A stretch of DNA of 59,177 bases from DASZMX01 sp035551475 (GTDB taxonomy: Bacteria > Verrucomicrobiota > Verrucomicrobiia > Limisphaerales > Palsa-1400). The DNA is taken from assembly GCA_035551475.1 (NCBI GenBank), contig DASZMX010000010.1:1-59177 (forward strand), given 5' to 3'. Every line of letters begins with the position of its first letter. Position 1 is the first letter of the stretch. A program made the translations under genes and the position numbers. The notes beneath the pieces are model-generated. The model worked only from the letters and a program-made list of their open reading frames with translations, had not been told where the DNA came from and did no database searches. Below, piece by piece: positions 42,791-51,293 of the stretch.

Positions 42791-43432
42791 ATGAAACGAG
42801 CGTTCACACTGATCGAATTGCTGGTGGTGATCTCCATTATCGCGATCCTGGCGGGGCTGCTATTGCCCGTGCTGGGTCGAGCCAAGGAGGATGCCGCGCG
42901 CATCAAGTGCGTCAGCAATGTCAAACAACTCGGAGCCGCCATGCAGATGTACGGCGACGACGCCGCGAACCTTCTGCCGGAGGCGCATGGCTCCGTGCCG
43001 TGGGCCTCGACGAATCCTGTGCCGTGGTCGGAGGCGATGGTTTCTTATTACAGCAACACCAATTTGCTGGCCTGCCCGGCGCTGGCGCAGATGTATCAGA
43101 AGTCGCCGTACAACTATTTCATGGGGTCGCGCATCGTGTATGCGCAAACTCAGACCGGCGGCAGCCTGGCGTTGAAGAGGATTTTCCTGCCCGCGCAATT
43201 CGTGCTATCGGGCGATTGCAATTGGCCCTTGTTCGATCCGACGGATGCGGACCCGGACAATTACAGCCAGGACACTTTATTTGACTCGCAGTTCAGGCCC
43301 GCCAAGGCGCATCACGGCCAGCTCAACGTCCTGTTCGCCGATGGGCATGTGAAAAATTATCGCGCCTTCCTCAGCCCCGAAATGACGTTTTCTTATGACA
43401 AGCCCGGGGTTGCCTGGGCGGACGCGAATTAG
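42791..43432 (+). CDS. Type II secretion pseudopilin-like protein (FTLIEL, H-x9-DG)
   Basis: 213 residues from ATG 42791. The prepilin leader MKRA|FTLIELLVVISI is at the N-terminus, where prepilin peptidase would cut before the Phe. A long hydrophobic helix is followed by an alpha/beta domain. The C-terminal H-x9-DG motif (HHGQLNVLFADGH) is typical of Verrucomicrobia/Planctomycetes pseudopilins. No secretion core genes adjoin it; the ATPase/secretin set is 17 kb away. The 3' end overlaps the convergent MFS gene by four bases. Confidence 0.85.
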   Translation: MKRAFTLIELLVVISIIAILAGLLLPVLGRAKEDAARIKCVSNVKQLGAAMQMYGDDAANLLPEAHGSVPWASTNPVPWSEAMVSYYSNTNLLACPALAQMYQKSPYNYFMGSRIVYAQTQTGGSLALKRIFLPAQFVLSGDCNWPLFDPTDADPDNYSQDTLFDSQFRPAKAHHGQLNVLFADGHVKNYRAFLSPEMTFSYDKPGVAWADAN

Positions 43433-44724
43433 GGACGCACGGGATCGAAGCGCGGCGCCAGGAGATGGTGAATAATGAAGGCCACGAGGTAAGCGCTGCC
43501 GCAAATCCCAAACAAAATCGTGTAGCCCTGCTGCGCCGGCAGGTTGTCCAACAGTTTGCCCGTCAAGGTGGGAAAGAAGATTCCGGTGACGGAGCCGGCC
43601 ATGCCCCCGATGCCCACGACGGAAGCGACCGCCGCCTTGGGAAACATATCGGAAACTGTCGTGTATAAATTGGCGGACCAGGCCTGATGCGCGGCCGCGG
43701 CCAGGCCGATCAGGAGGACGGCCGTCCAATTGCCGACGCTGGTCACGCCCATGATCGGCAACACGCAGAAGGCAAAAAGCAACATGCCCGTTTTGCGCGC
43801 GCGCGTCACGCTCCAGCCGAGGCGCTGGAGATGACCGGTGAGCCAGCCGCCCGCCACGCTGAGCACGGTGCAAATCGCGTAAATGGTGGCGAGATGAATT
43901 TTGCTTTTCTGGATGTTGAGCCCGCGGGTTTTGTTAAAATAGTCGGGCAGCCAGATGAGAAAAAACCACCAGATCGGATCGGTCAACGCTTTGCCGACAA
44001 TGAACGACCAGGTTTGGCGATAGCGGAGCAAGTGCAGCCACGGCGTTTTCGCGGCAGAAGCGGGAGCCTCGACATCGCTGCGGATGAAGGCGAGTTCGGC
44101 GGCATTGACGCGCCGGCTTTTTTCCGGATTTTCGTAAATCGCCCACCAGGCGATAAGCCAGAGGAAACCGAGCAATCCCGCGGCGACGAAGGCCGAGCGC
44201 CAGCCCCATTGCGCGGCGATGAAGGGAATGGTGAGCGGCGCGATGATCGGGCCGGCATTGGCGCCGGCATTGAAGAGCGCGGTGGCCAGGGCGCGTTCCC
44301 GTTTGGGAAACCATTGCGCCACGGTTTTGATGGCGGACGGAAAATTGCCCGCCTCACTTAGACCGAGGCTGATGCGGGCGATTTTGAATCCGAAAATGGA
44401 ATGCACCAACCCGTGCCCGCAAGCGGCGAGGCTCCAGCCGGCGATGGAAAGCGCGTAGCCAATTTTGGGGCCGAACCGATCCACGATCCAACCGAAGGCG
44501 AGCAAGCCGACGGCGTAGGCGCCCTGAAAAAACGAATTCACCAACCCGAACTGTTCGTTGCTCCAACCCATCTCCTTGTCCAGTGTCTCCTTGAGCAGCG
44601 AGAAAATCTGGCGGTCGATGTAATTGATGGTGGTGGCGAAAAAGAGCAGGGCGCAAATAACCCAGCGATACTGGCCGATGGCGCCGGCCACCGCGCCGCG
44701 GGGTTGCTCAGACGTGGAAGACAT
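43429..44724 (-). CDS. MFS transporter, hexuronate/sugar-acid type
   Basis: Twelve-helix major facilitator of 431 residues, related to the anion:cation symporter (ACS) group that includes ExuT. The N-terminus NYIDRQIFSLL, the FGWIVDRFGPKIGYALS loop and the GLSEAGNFPSAIKTVAQWFPKRERALA motif fit that group. It probably imports galacturonate, glucuronate or another sugar acid. Divergent from the FAH-family enzyme, with 66 bases between starts, suggesting a shared regulatory region. Confidence 0.87.
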   Translation of the reverse strand: MSSTSEQPRGAVAGAIGQYRWVICALLFFATTINYIDRQIFSLLKETLDKEMGWSNEQFGLVNSFFQGAYAVGLLAFGWIVDRFGPKIGYALSIAGWSLAACGHGLVHSIFGFKIARISLGLSEAGNFPSAIKTVAQWFPKRERALATALFNAGANAGPIIAPLTIPFIAAQWGWRSAFVAAGLLGFLWLIAWWAIYENPEKSRRVNAAELAFIRSDVEAPASAAKTPWLHLLRYRQTWSFIVGKALTDPIWWFFLIWLPDYFNKTRGLNIQKSKIHLATIYAICTVLSVAGGWLTGHLQRLGWSVTRARKTGMLLFAFCVLPIMGVTSVGNWTAVLLIGLAAAAHQAWSANLYTTVSDMFPKAAVASVVGIGGMAGSVTGIFFPTLTGKLLDNLPAQQGYTILFGICGSAYLVAFIIHHLLAPRFDPVRP

Positions 44725-44790
44725 AGGCGCGAAGCTAACGAATCCGCTTGCGACGCGCGAGGAATTTTGCTATGACGTCCGTAACTTTAT

Positions 44791-45546
44791 ATGTCGGCGA
44801 TCGGGCGTTTTCAAAAGGGCGACGACGTTTTTTTTGCCAAAATCGTCGATGGAGAAATCTTCCGGCTGCGCGGAGACCTGTTCGGCTCCCCTTCATTTGA
44901 CAAAAAATCCATTCCGCTCAAAGGCCTCAAGACTCTCACCCCGGTCGCGCCGTCCAAACTCATCGCGGTGGGCTTGAATTACGCCGACCACGCGCGCGAG
45001 CAAAACAAGCCGCTGCCGAAGGAGCCGTTGATCTGGCTGAAGGCGCCGTCCTCACTGTTGCCGGACGGCGGGAAGATCGAGATTCCCTTTCCGCAGCATC
45101 GCACGGATTTTGAGGCGGAGCTGGCGATTGTCATTGGGCGCCGGGTGCGCAACGTGACGCCCGCCGCGGCGTCGCGCTATATTTTTGGCTACACCGCCGC
45201 GCAAGACATCAGCGACCGGACGATTCAAAATGGCGAGAGCCAATACGCGCGGGCCAAGTCGTTTGACACATTCACGCCGTTGGGGCCCTACATCGAAACC
45301 AAGCTCGATCCGGCGGAATTGACCATCCAGCTTTTTCAGAATGGGCAGTTGCGCCAGAACTCGAACACGAGCCAGTTGATTTTTGATTGCTCGCGCCTGG
45401 TGAGTTTTATTTCCACGAACCTGACGCTGCTCCCGGGCGATGTCATTATCACGGGCACTCCTGCGGGCGTCGGCCCCATAGCCTCGGGCGACCGGTTGGA
45501 AGTGCGGATCCAGGGGCTGGCGCCGCTGGTGAACTCAGTCAAGTGA
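44791..45546 (+). CDS. Fumarylacetoacetate hydrolase (FAH) family enzyme
   Basis: A 251-residue metal-dependent C-C hydrolase or hydratase. VGLNYADHAREQ, the metal ligands around HRTDFEAELAIVIGR, GYTAAQDISDRT and the C-terminal GDVIITGTPAGVGPI are the hallmark motifs. Family members act on 2-keto-3-deoxy sugar acids or aromatic ring products. A -35/-10 pair (TTGCGA 44748-44753, TATGAC 44771-44776) would give a nearly leaderless message. It overlaps the convergent LysR gene by 12 bases. A role in sugar-acid breakdown is inferred from the neighbours. Confidence 0.9.
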   Translation: MSAIGRFQKGDDVFFAKIVDGEIFRLRGDLFGSPSFDKKSIPLKGLKTLTPVAPSKLIAVGLNYADHAREQNKPLPKEPLIWLKAPSSLLPDGGKIEIPFPQHRTDFEAELAIVIGRRVRNVTPAAASRYIFGYTAAQDISDRTIQNGESQYARAKSFDTFTPLGPYIETKLDPAELTIQLFQNGQLRQNSNTSQLIFDCSRLVSFISTNLTLLPGDVIITGTPAGVGPIASGDRLEVRIQGLAPLVNSVK

Positions 45547-46482
45547 ATTGCCTGCCAGCCGCTCGCATTGGCGGCGGCAGAGCTTGAGGAATGTGTCCTG
45601 CGCGATGTTCAGCGGCTCCTCTGCGCGGGAAAGGGCGCCCCAGACGCGCCGCAGTTTGCGCGGGCCCAGAGGCAATTGGGCGAGCGTTTTCTCGCGCAAT
45701 TCGTCAGCAATCATCCAAGGCGGCAGGAAGGCAATGCCCAGGCCGAGTTTGGCCATTTCCCGAATGCCTTCCATACTGCCCAATTCGGCGACGATATTGA
45801 GGGAGAGCCGCGCCTGCAAAAAATATTCCTGCAGCAGTTGCGAGGTGTGGCTGTGGCGCCGGTAGAAAATATAGTTTTGACGCCCCACATCCACCGGGCC
45901 GGAGCCGGTCGCGATCCAAGGATGATCGGGGGTCAGGACGAAGGCCAGCTCATCGGCAAAGAGGCGGTGAAACGCAAAATCCGCCGTGCGGCTGGATTGC
46001 AGGCCGACGGCCAGGTCCACCTGTTTTTCGCGGAGAAGATCGACCGCGCCGGCGGTGTCCACCGTTTCGAGCTGAATGATGGCTTTGGGAAACTCGCGTT
46101 TGAATTGGCGGAAGACTGCGGGCAAAATATGTTGACAGGCGGTGGCGTTGGCGGCGAGGCGGAGTCGCGCGTGGCCCCATTTATTGAGGAGGGCAAGGGC
46201 GGAGCGGGCGGCGTCCATGTCGGCGAGAATTTTTTCGCTATAGCGCAGAAGTTGTTCGCCCGCCAGGGTGAGGCAGACTTTTTTGCCCATCCTGTCCAAA
46301 AGCCGACAACCGGCGTCGGCTTCGAGGGCCTTGATGGAATGGCTGACGGCCGATTGGGAAAGGGACAATTCGCGGGCGGCCTTGGTGAAGCTGCCGCATT
46401 GCACCAGGACGACAAAGGCGCGCAATTCCCGGCTGTCGAAGGGAAAGGTCGTCGGCGGTTTGACGCTGTCCGTTAAAATCAT
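45535..46482 (-). CDS. LysR-type transcriptional regulator
   Basis: 315 residues. The N-terminal winged helix (about 18-80) contains ELRAFVVLVQCGSFTKAAREL-type and SQSAVSHSIKALE segments. The C-terminal periplasmic-binding-like effector domain covers about 95-300. It is transcribed towards the FAH gene and away from the aldo/keto reductase, and probably senses a sugar acid or aromatic intermediate. Overlap with the FAH gene is 12 bases. Confidence 0.93.
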   Translation of the reverse strand: MILTDSVKPPTTFPFDSRELRAFVVLVQCGSFTKAARELSLSQSAVSHSIKALEADAGCRLLDRMGKKVCLTLAGEQLLRYSEKILADMDAARSALALLNKWGHARLRLAANATACQHILPAVFRQFKREFPKAIIQLETVDTAGAVDLLREKQVDLAVGLQSSRTADFAFHRLFADELAFVLTPDHPWIATGSGPVDVGRQNYIFYRRHSHTSQLLQEYFLQARLSLNIVAELGSMEGIREMAKLGLGIAFLPPWMIADELREKTLAQLPLGPRKLRRVWGALSRAEEPLNIAQDTFLKLCRRQCERLAGNSLD

Positions 46483-46496
46483 GCTTGCGGCCGCAA

Positions 46497-46536
46497 AGCG
46501 GTTGCGAGCCTAAAGGCATGAGTCGTGCCAACCGCT
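46497..46536 (-). terminator. Possible stem-loop downstream of the aldo/keto reductase
   Basis: AGCGGTTG (46497-46504) and CAACCGCT (46529-46536) form an 8-bp stem around a 24-base loop that has its own GCC/GGC helix. It overlaps the stop codon of the reductase gene. Only a short T-run follows on the minus strand, so termination is uncertain. Confidence 0.35.
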
Positions 46537-47719
46537 AATCGCTTTGGCTGAGACGGGCTTTGGGCGCCTCAACCAGCATGGTGTGGGCTTCGCGCAGAAC
46601 GCCGGGAATCCGCGCGGCGAAGGGATTTTTTTGCAGCACCGGAAGAAGCTGGTCGTCGGCCACTTGCGCGGCGTTGATGCCGGGAAACCAATGTTCCGCC
46701 TGACCGAGGAGGTTGTAACGCATTTTTCCCCAGGCGACGAGGTCGAGGGATTTGGCGTACGTCCAAAGGCGCACAATTTCGCTGACATTGATGTGGTTGG
46801 GCACATCCACGTAATTGGGCAAGCCTTCGTGCCAACGGTCGCACCAATCGGCGCCGAGGACGCGGGCCATCTCAGCGCGCAAGCGGCGTTCGATGGGCGC
46901 GATGGTTTCGGGGATGCGATCGTAAAAATCCAGAGCGCGAATGTGCTCATCAAAATCGCTGGGGCGCGCGGCGCCGCAACTGAGCGTGTGGACTTCCGAG
47001 CGCGCCAGGCAATAGAGATCGTTGAATTGCATGGGCGTCAACGGCGCGCAAAGTTCGGTTAATTTCGCGGGGGCCTCGTAGAGTTTGCCGCCTTTATCGT
47101 TCGGGCTGATGATGAAAACGCCCATGTCGCGTTGGCGGGCGGCCTCGATGGCGGACCAATTCAGATCGTTGACGAAGTACCAGTGGACATTGAAATAGTC
47201 GAAGACATCGCTCTTGACCGCGTCGAGAATGACATCGGTCGTGGCATGGGTGGAGAAGCCGATGAAGCGGACGCGGCCTTCCTTTTGCAATTGGCGCGCG
47301 GCGGCGACGCAGCCGTGCTTTTGCAGGGACCAATCGAGCAGCTCGCGATTATTAATGCCGTGCAAGGAAAGGAGATCGACATGGTCAAGCTTGAGGTAAG
47401 TCATGGAGCGCTCGAAAATCTTGAGAAATTCGGCGGCGCTGGCTTGCGGGGCGACTTTAGTTTGGATGATGATTTTGTCGCGCGGCAGTTTGGGCAGGAC
47501 CTGGCCGAGCTGCATTTCGGAGGTGCCGTAGCCGCGCGCGGTTTCGATGTGGTTGATGCCCAACTCCAGGGCGCGATGGATCGTCGCTTCGAGATTGGCC
47601 TGGTTGGCGGCGGGAATTTCCTCGGGCGGAACATCCTGCCATTTATATTGGTAGCGCATGCCGCCGCAGGAAATGACGGGCATCGCTAAACCTGTTCGTC
47701 CGAACCGCCGATAACGCAT
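46535..47719 (-). CDS. Aldo/keto reductase, COG1453-like, without Fe-S ligands
   Basis: 394 residues: an aldo/keto reductase barrel with Tyr64, Lys88 and His120. Glu59 replaces the usual Asp in the IETARGYG segment. The C-terminal extension resembles the 4Fe-4S region of COG1453-type enzymes, but only Cys293 of the CxxCxxCxxxCP ligands remains; Trp, Gly and Tyr stand at the other positions. It is probably a NADPH-dependent carbonyl reductase that lost its cluster. Convergence of a stem-loop and the LysR gene downstream suggests a separate transcript. Confidence 0.85.
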   Translation of the reverse strand: MRYRRFGRTGLAMPVISCGGMRYQYKWQDVPPEEIPAANQANLEATIHRALELGINHIETARGYGTSEMQLGQVLPKLPRDKIIIQTKVAPQASAAEFLKIFERSMTYLKLDHVDLLSLHGINNRELLDWSLQKHGCVAAARQLQKEGRVRFIGFSTHATTDVILDAVKSDVFDYFNVHWYFVNDLNWSAIEAARQRDMGVFIISPNDKGGKLYEAPAKLTELCAPLTPMQFNDLYCLARSEVHTLSCGAARPSDFDEHIRALDFYDRIPETIAPIERRLRAEMARVLGADWCDRWHEGLPNYVDVPNHINVSEIVRLWTYAKSLDLVAWGKMRYNLLGQAEHWFPGINAAQVADDQLLPVLQKNPFAARIPGVLREAHTMLVEAPKARLSQSD

Positions 47720-47824
47720 GCGACGGTTATGACACGACCGGGAGGAAAATTCAATTCTTGCCGTGCGGTTGGTTTTTAGGAGAATGCTTCCAGCCGACTA
47801 ACTCGGATCGAAACCGCAACCAAC

Positions 47825-48628
47825 GTGGGTCGCACAAACAGATTAAAATCCGCCGTTTTGGCGCTGGCCATTACTTTTCCAGTCATGGCTGATGCGCCGC
47901 CGCCGAGCCATAGTTATTCCAGCGGATTTAGCATCGCCATGAAAATTGGCGAAGGCTTGTACGAGGCCCTGCCGACCAAATTTGGCGACCAGGTGTGCGC
48001 GCAACCAGTCACGCTGCAGCCCCAGGATTCGCCGGTCATCACGCCCGTGGTGCTGACGGACGAAAGCAAGAGCCAGCGCGAGGTTTCCATTTCGGCGGGA
48101 TTCATCGATCTGATGAACCACATTGCCCACGCCAAGGCGGCGGACAAGATTCAGCCGGGATTTTTCCAGGCCTACATCAAAAATTTGGCGCGGGTGAATT
48201 CCAATCCTTTCGCCTCGCCGGACATGGTCGATCCGCGTTTTTGGACGGATGACGTGCTGAACGACCAGATCAGCTATTTCAACCAAATTGTCAGCATGTT
48301 GATGGCGATCAACCTGTCGCATCACTACCTGGGCCACTACAACAAGTACGTCAACCAACTGGCCAATCCTGAAAATAAGGCTGTCCCCATCAATCCGCTG
48401 CTCAGCCCGGCGGAATGGGACGTGTCGGTCAAAGCGGGCGTGCATAATTCATTGGATTGCGCCCTGGCCACCGAAGGGGTGCGGGCGCTGTTTGAAGCGA
48501 TTGACGACATGCCGCAACGTCCGCCGTGGACGACGTACATCGTCCCGCAATACGCCGACTTGAAAAAACTCAACAAGCAGCTCGATAAATGGGAGTACGA
48601 CTTTTTCCACGGCAAATTCCGGGATTGA
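47825..48628 (+). CDS. Secreted protein with degenerate M48-like metallopeptidase motif
   Basis: 267 residues from a GTG at 47825. A signal peptide (about 1-22) is followed by a mostly helical body. VSISAGFIDLMNHIAHAKA resembles the strand-helix before the metal site of M48 peptidases. The site itself reads HHYLGHY (His167, His171), where the catalytic Glu of HExxH would be Tyr168. The motif looks inactive or altered. No membrane helices beyond the signal are clear. It stands alone, 73 bases before the response-regulator gene. Confidence 0.6.
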   Translation: MGRTNRLKSAVLALAITFPVMADAPPPSHSYSSGFSIAMKIGEGLYEALPTKFGDQVCAQPVTLQPQDSPVITPVVLTDESKSQREVSISAGFIDLMNHIAHAKAADKIQPGFFQAYIKNLARVNSNPFASPDMVDPRFWTDDVLNDQISYFNQIVSMLMAINLSHHYLGHYNKYVNQLANPENKAVPINPLLSPAEWDVSVKAGVHNSLDCALATEGVRALFEAIDDMPQRPPWTTYIVPQYADLKKLNKQLDKWEYDFFHGKFRD

Positions 48629-48701
48629 TCGGGCAAAAGAAAACTTTTCCGCGAAGGGCGGCAATGTTAGGTAGTGGGAGCCCATTGGGGCGCCGCGAAC
48701 G

Positions 48702-50708
48702 ATGGAAATCCGAACCATACGAGTGTTGCTGATCGAGGACAACCTCGACGATGTGACATTTCTCCGCCGCACGTTGCAGCGCGTCAGCGGCACCCATTTC
48801 CAATTGGAGCCCGCGCGCACCCTGGCGGAGGGCCTGGCCCGTTTGCAGGACGGCGCCATCGATGTCATTCTCGTGGATTTGAGTTTGCCCGACAGCTCCG
48901 GCCTGGAAACTTTCAACGCCATCAAAGCCCAGGCGCGGGAAACGCCGGTGATTGTCCTGAGCGGTTTGGATGATGAAACGGTGGCCGTCAATGCTGTGCA
49001 TGCGGGCGCCGAGGATTATTTGGTGAAAGGCCGCGTGGACAGCCAGTTGATCACGCGCGCCATTATTTACGCGATGGAGCGGACGGAATCGCGCCGGGCT
49101 TTGTTTCGCGCGGAGGAAAAGTATCGCGGCATTTTCGAGAATTCCATCGCCGGCATTTTCCAAACGACCCCGGATGGACGTTATCTTGATGTCAACACCG
49201 CGTTGACCCGCATTTATGGCTATGAATCGCGCGCGGAATTGATGTCGCGCATCAGCGATATCGGCCGCCTGCTGTATGTGGACCCGAAGCGGCGCGCGGA
49301 ATTCGTGCGGCTCATGCAGGAGCGCGGCACGGTGCAGGATTTTGAGTCGCAGATTTTTCGCAAGGACGGATCGATCATTTGGATTTCAGAAAGCGCCCGC
49401 GCGGTGCGGGATAGTTCCGGGCGGACGGTCTATTTCGAGGGCATGGTCGAGGATGTCACCGCCCGCAAGGAGGCGGAGGAAAAGCTGCGCTTTTCCGAGA
49501 CGCGTTTCCGCTCCGTCTGGCAGAATTCCTCGGACGGCATGCGTTTGACAGACGAGCATGGCATCGTCCTGGCGGTGAATCCATCGTTTTGCCGCATCGC
49601 CGGCTTGCCGGCCGAGGAGTTGGTGGGGCGTCCGTACACGGCGATTTATTCACCGGACGAAGACGTGGCCGATATGATGCAAAAGTATCAGCAGCGATTT
49701 GCGGAGCGCCGCATCGAGGGGCAATTGGAGCGGCATGTGATTTTTCGTTCGGGCCGCGCGGTGGATGTGGAATTGTCCAATTCATTCATCGAAATGGAAG
49801 AAGGCAAGACGGTGGTTCTGAGCGTGTTTCGTGATGTCACAGTGCGCAAGCAAGCCGAGGAGCGCGAGCGTCGGATTAACGCGGAGTTGGCGCGGAGCCA
49901 ATCGGAGTTGCGCAAGAAGAACGAGATTCTCGAGGACGACTTGAAGATGGCGCGGGAAATTCAGCAGGCGATCCTGCCGCAGCAATATCCCACGTTCCCG
50001 GTGGGGGCGGCGCCGGACGCGAGCATGCTGCGCTTCTGTCATCAATATCTTCCCACCGGCCAGGTGGGCGGCGACTTCTTCAATATTCTCACGCTGTCGG
50101 ACACGAAGGCGGGTTTGTTTATTTGTGACGTCATGGGGCACGGGGTGCGCTCCGCTCTCGTCACAGCGATGGTGCGCGGCCTGGTGGAGGAATTGCGGCC
50201 CATCGCCATGGATCCGGGCGCGTTGCTCACCCGGATCAATTCCGATTTGCGCGCCATTTTGCAGCAGACCGGCACGCCGCTTTTCACCACCGCTTTTTAT
50301 TTGGTGGCGGACCTGGAGGCGCGGCAGATTTCATTTTCCAACGCCGGGCATCCCAAGCCGCTGCTGATTCACCGCCTGACCGGCGAAGTGGAGCCGCTGA
50401 AATTTCCCGACGGCAAGGCGCGTCCGGCCCTGGGCTTGTTCGCAGATTCGGTGTATCCGACGGCGACGCGCGCGGTGGGGCCGGGCGACGAAGTGATGCT
50501 ATTCACCGACGGCCTGTACGAGGTGGAAGGGAACAACAACGAGCAATTCAGCCAGGATTTATTGACCGCGGCTGTGCGCAAAAACGCCCGCATGCACTGC
50601 CCGGAAATGTTCGATGTGCTGCTCGAAGAGATTCAGGAATATTCCGCCACGCACCGGTTTTCCGATGATGTTTGCCTGGTGGGAATGGAAGTTTCCGAAA
50701 AATTCTAA
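48702..50708 (+). CDS. Response regulator with PAS domains and PP2C (SpoIIE) phosphatase
   Basis: 668 residues in one polypeptide. A receiver domain (about 1-125) has acidic residues Glu12/Asp13, phospho-acceptor Asp59 in ILVDLSLPD and Lys109. Two PAS domains follow (about 140-265 and 270-390), then a coiled-coil linker, and a SpoIIE-type PP2C domain (about 416-660) with GGDFFN and ICDVMGHGVRSAL metal sites. This is the RsbU/RsbP-like layout that dephosphorylates an anti-anti-sigma factor. No histidine kinase or anti-sigma gene adjoins it. A hairpin terminator follows. Confidence 0.93.
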   Translation: MEIRTIRVLLIEDNLDDVTFLRRTLQRVSGTHFQLEPARTLAEGLARLQDGAIDVILVDLSLPDSSGLETFNAIKAQARETPVIVLSGLDDETVAVNAVHAGAEDYLVKGRVDSQLITRAIIYAMERTESRRALFRAEEKYRGIFENSIAGIFQTTPDGRYLDVNTALTRIYGYESRAELMSRISDIGRLLYVDPKRRAEFVRLMQERGTVQDFESQIFRKDGSIIWISESARAVRDSSGRTVYFEGMVEDVTARKEAEEKLRFSETRFRSVWQNSSDGMRLTDEHGIVLAVNPSFCRIAGLPAEELVGRPYTAIYSPDEDVADMMQKYQQRFAERRIEGQLERHVIFRSGRAVDVELSNSFIEMEEGKTVVLSVFRDVTVRKQAEERERRINAELARSQSELRKKNEILEDDLKMAREIQQAILPQQYPTFPVGAAPDASMLRFCHQYLPTGQVGGDFFNILTLSDTKAGLFICDVMGHGVRSALVTAMVRGLVEELRPIAMDPGALLTRINSDLRAILQQTGTPLFTTAFYLVADLEARQISFSNAGHPKPLLIHRLTGEVEPLKFPDGKARPALGLFADSVYPTATRAVGPGDEVMLFTDGLYEVEGNNNEQFSQDLLTAAVRKNARMHCPEMFDVLLEEIQEYSATHRFSDDVCLVGMEVSEKF

Positions 50709-50755
50709 TACTTTCTCAAGCTCGGTTTTACCTTTGCCAATTCGATTTAAAATGG

Positions 50756-50794
50756 TAACATCCCCCATTTGATGGGCACAAATGGGGGATGTTA
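50756..50794. terminator. Perfect 15-bp inverted repeat between convergent genes
   Basis: TAACATCCCCCATTT (50756-50770) and AAATGGGGGATGTTA (50780-50794) form an uninterrupted 15-bp stem with a 9-base loop. It sits between the response-regulator gene (plus) and the GNAT gene (minus). There is no long T-run on either side, but position and strength suit a bidirectional terminator. Confidence 0.7.
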
Positions 50795-50834
50795 ATTTCT
50801 GGAGAGCGTTTCTGTTTGAGTTTCTAGCGAATGA

Positions 50835-51293
50835 TCAGGCGCCTGGGTTTTGGGCTTGGGCAAAAACAATGTAATTGGATTGAACCATGCCATTGCGCTC
50901 GTACGCGCGCCGCGCCGTGTGATTATGGAAATCCATATACAGCCGCAGGCCGCAGACATCCGCACGACCGCGCGCCTCGGCGCGAACGAATTCGAGCAAC
51001 TCCTTGAAGACCCCTTGCTGGCGAAAGGGCGCGGCGACATAGACGCTTTGCAGCCACCACCACACGCCGTTCCGCCAATCGCTCCACTCGTACGTGATCA
51101 TCATTTGCCCAGCCACTTGTCCGTCGATTTCCGCCACAAAATAAAGGCCTTTGGCGGGATCTTCCAACAGCGCGCGCACCCCGGCGTAAACTGTGGCGGA
51201 GGGCAGGTGCAAATCCTCGGTTTCGCGGGCCAGCGCCAGGTTAAATTCGGCGATGGCGGCGGTGTCGTACGGAGTAGCGGGACGAATTTTCAT
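50835..51293 (-). CDS. GNAT family N-acetyltransferase
   Basis: 152 residues from the ATG at 51291-51293, overlapping the stop of the CoaB gene by two bases. The N-terminal MKIRPATPYDTAAIAEFN is typical of single-domain GNATs. The acetyl-CoA loop segment YVAAPFRQQGVFKELLEFV is at about 95-113, followed by LYMDFHNHTARRAYERNGM. Substrate unknown; it may modify a small molecule or protein. It is last in a CoaB-GNAT transcript that may begin at the giant gene. Confidence 0.85.
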   Translation of the reverse strand: MKIRPATPYDTAAIAEFNLALARETEDLHLPSATVYAGVRALLEDPAKGLYFVAEIDGQVAGQMMITYEWSDWRNGVWWWLQSVYVAAPFRQQGVFKELLEFVRAEARGRADVCGLRLYMDFHNHTARRAYERNGMVQSNYIVFAQAQNPGA

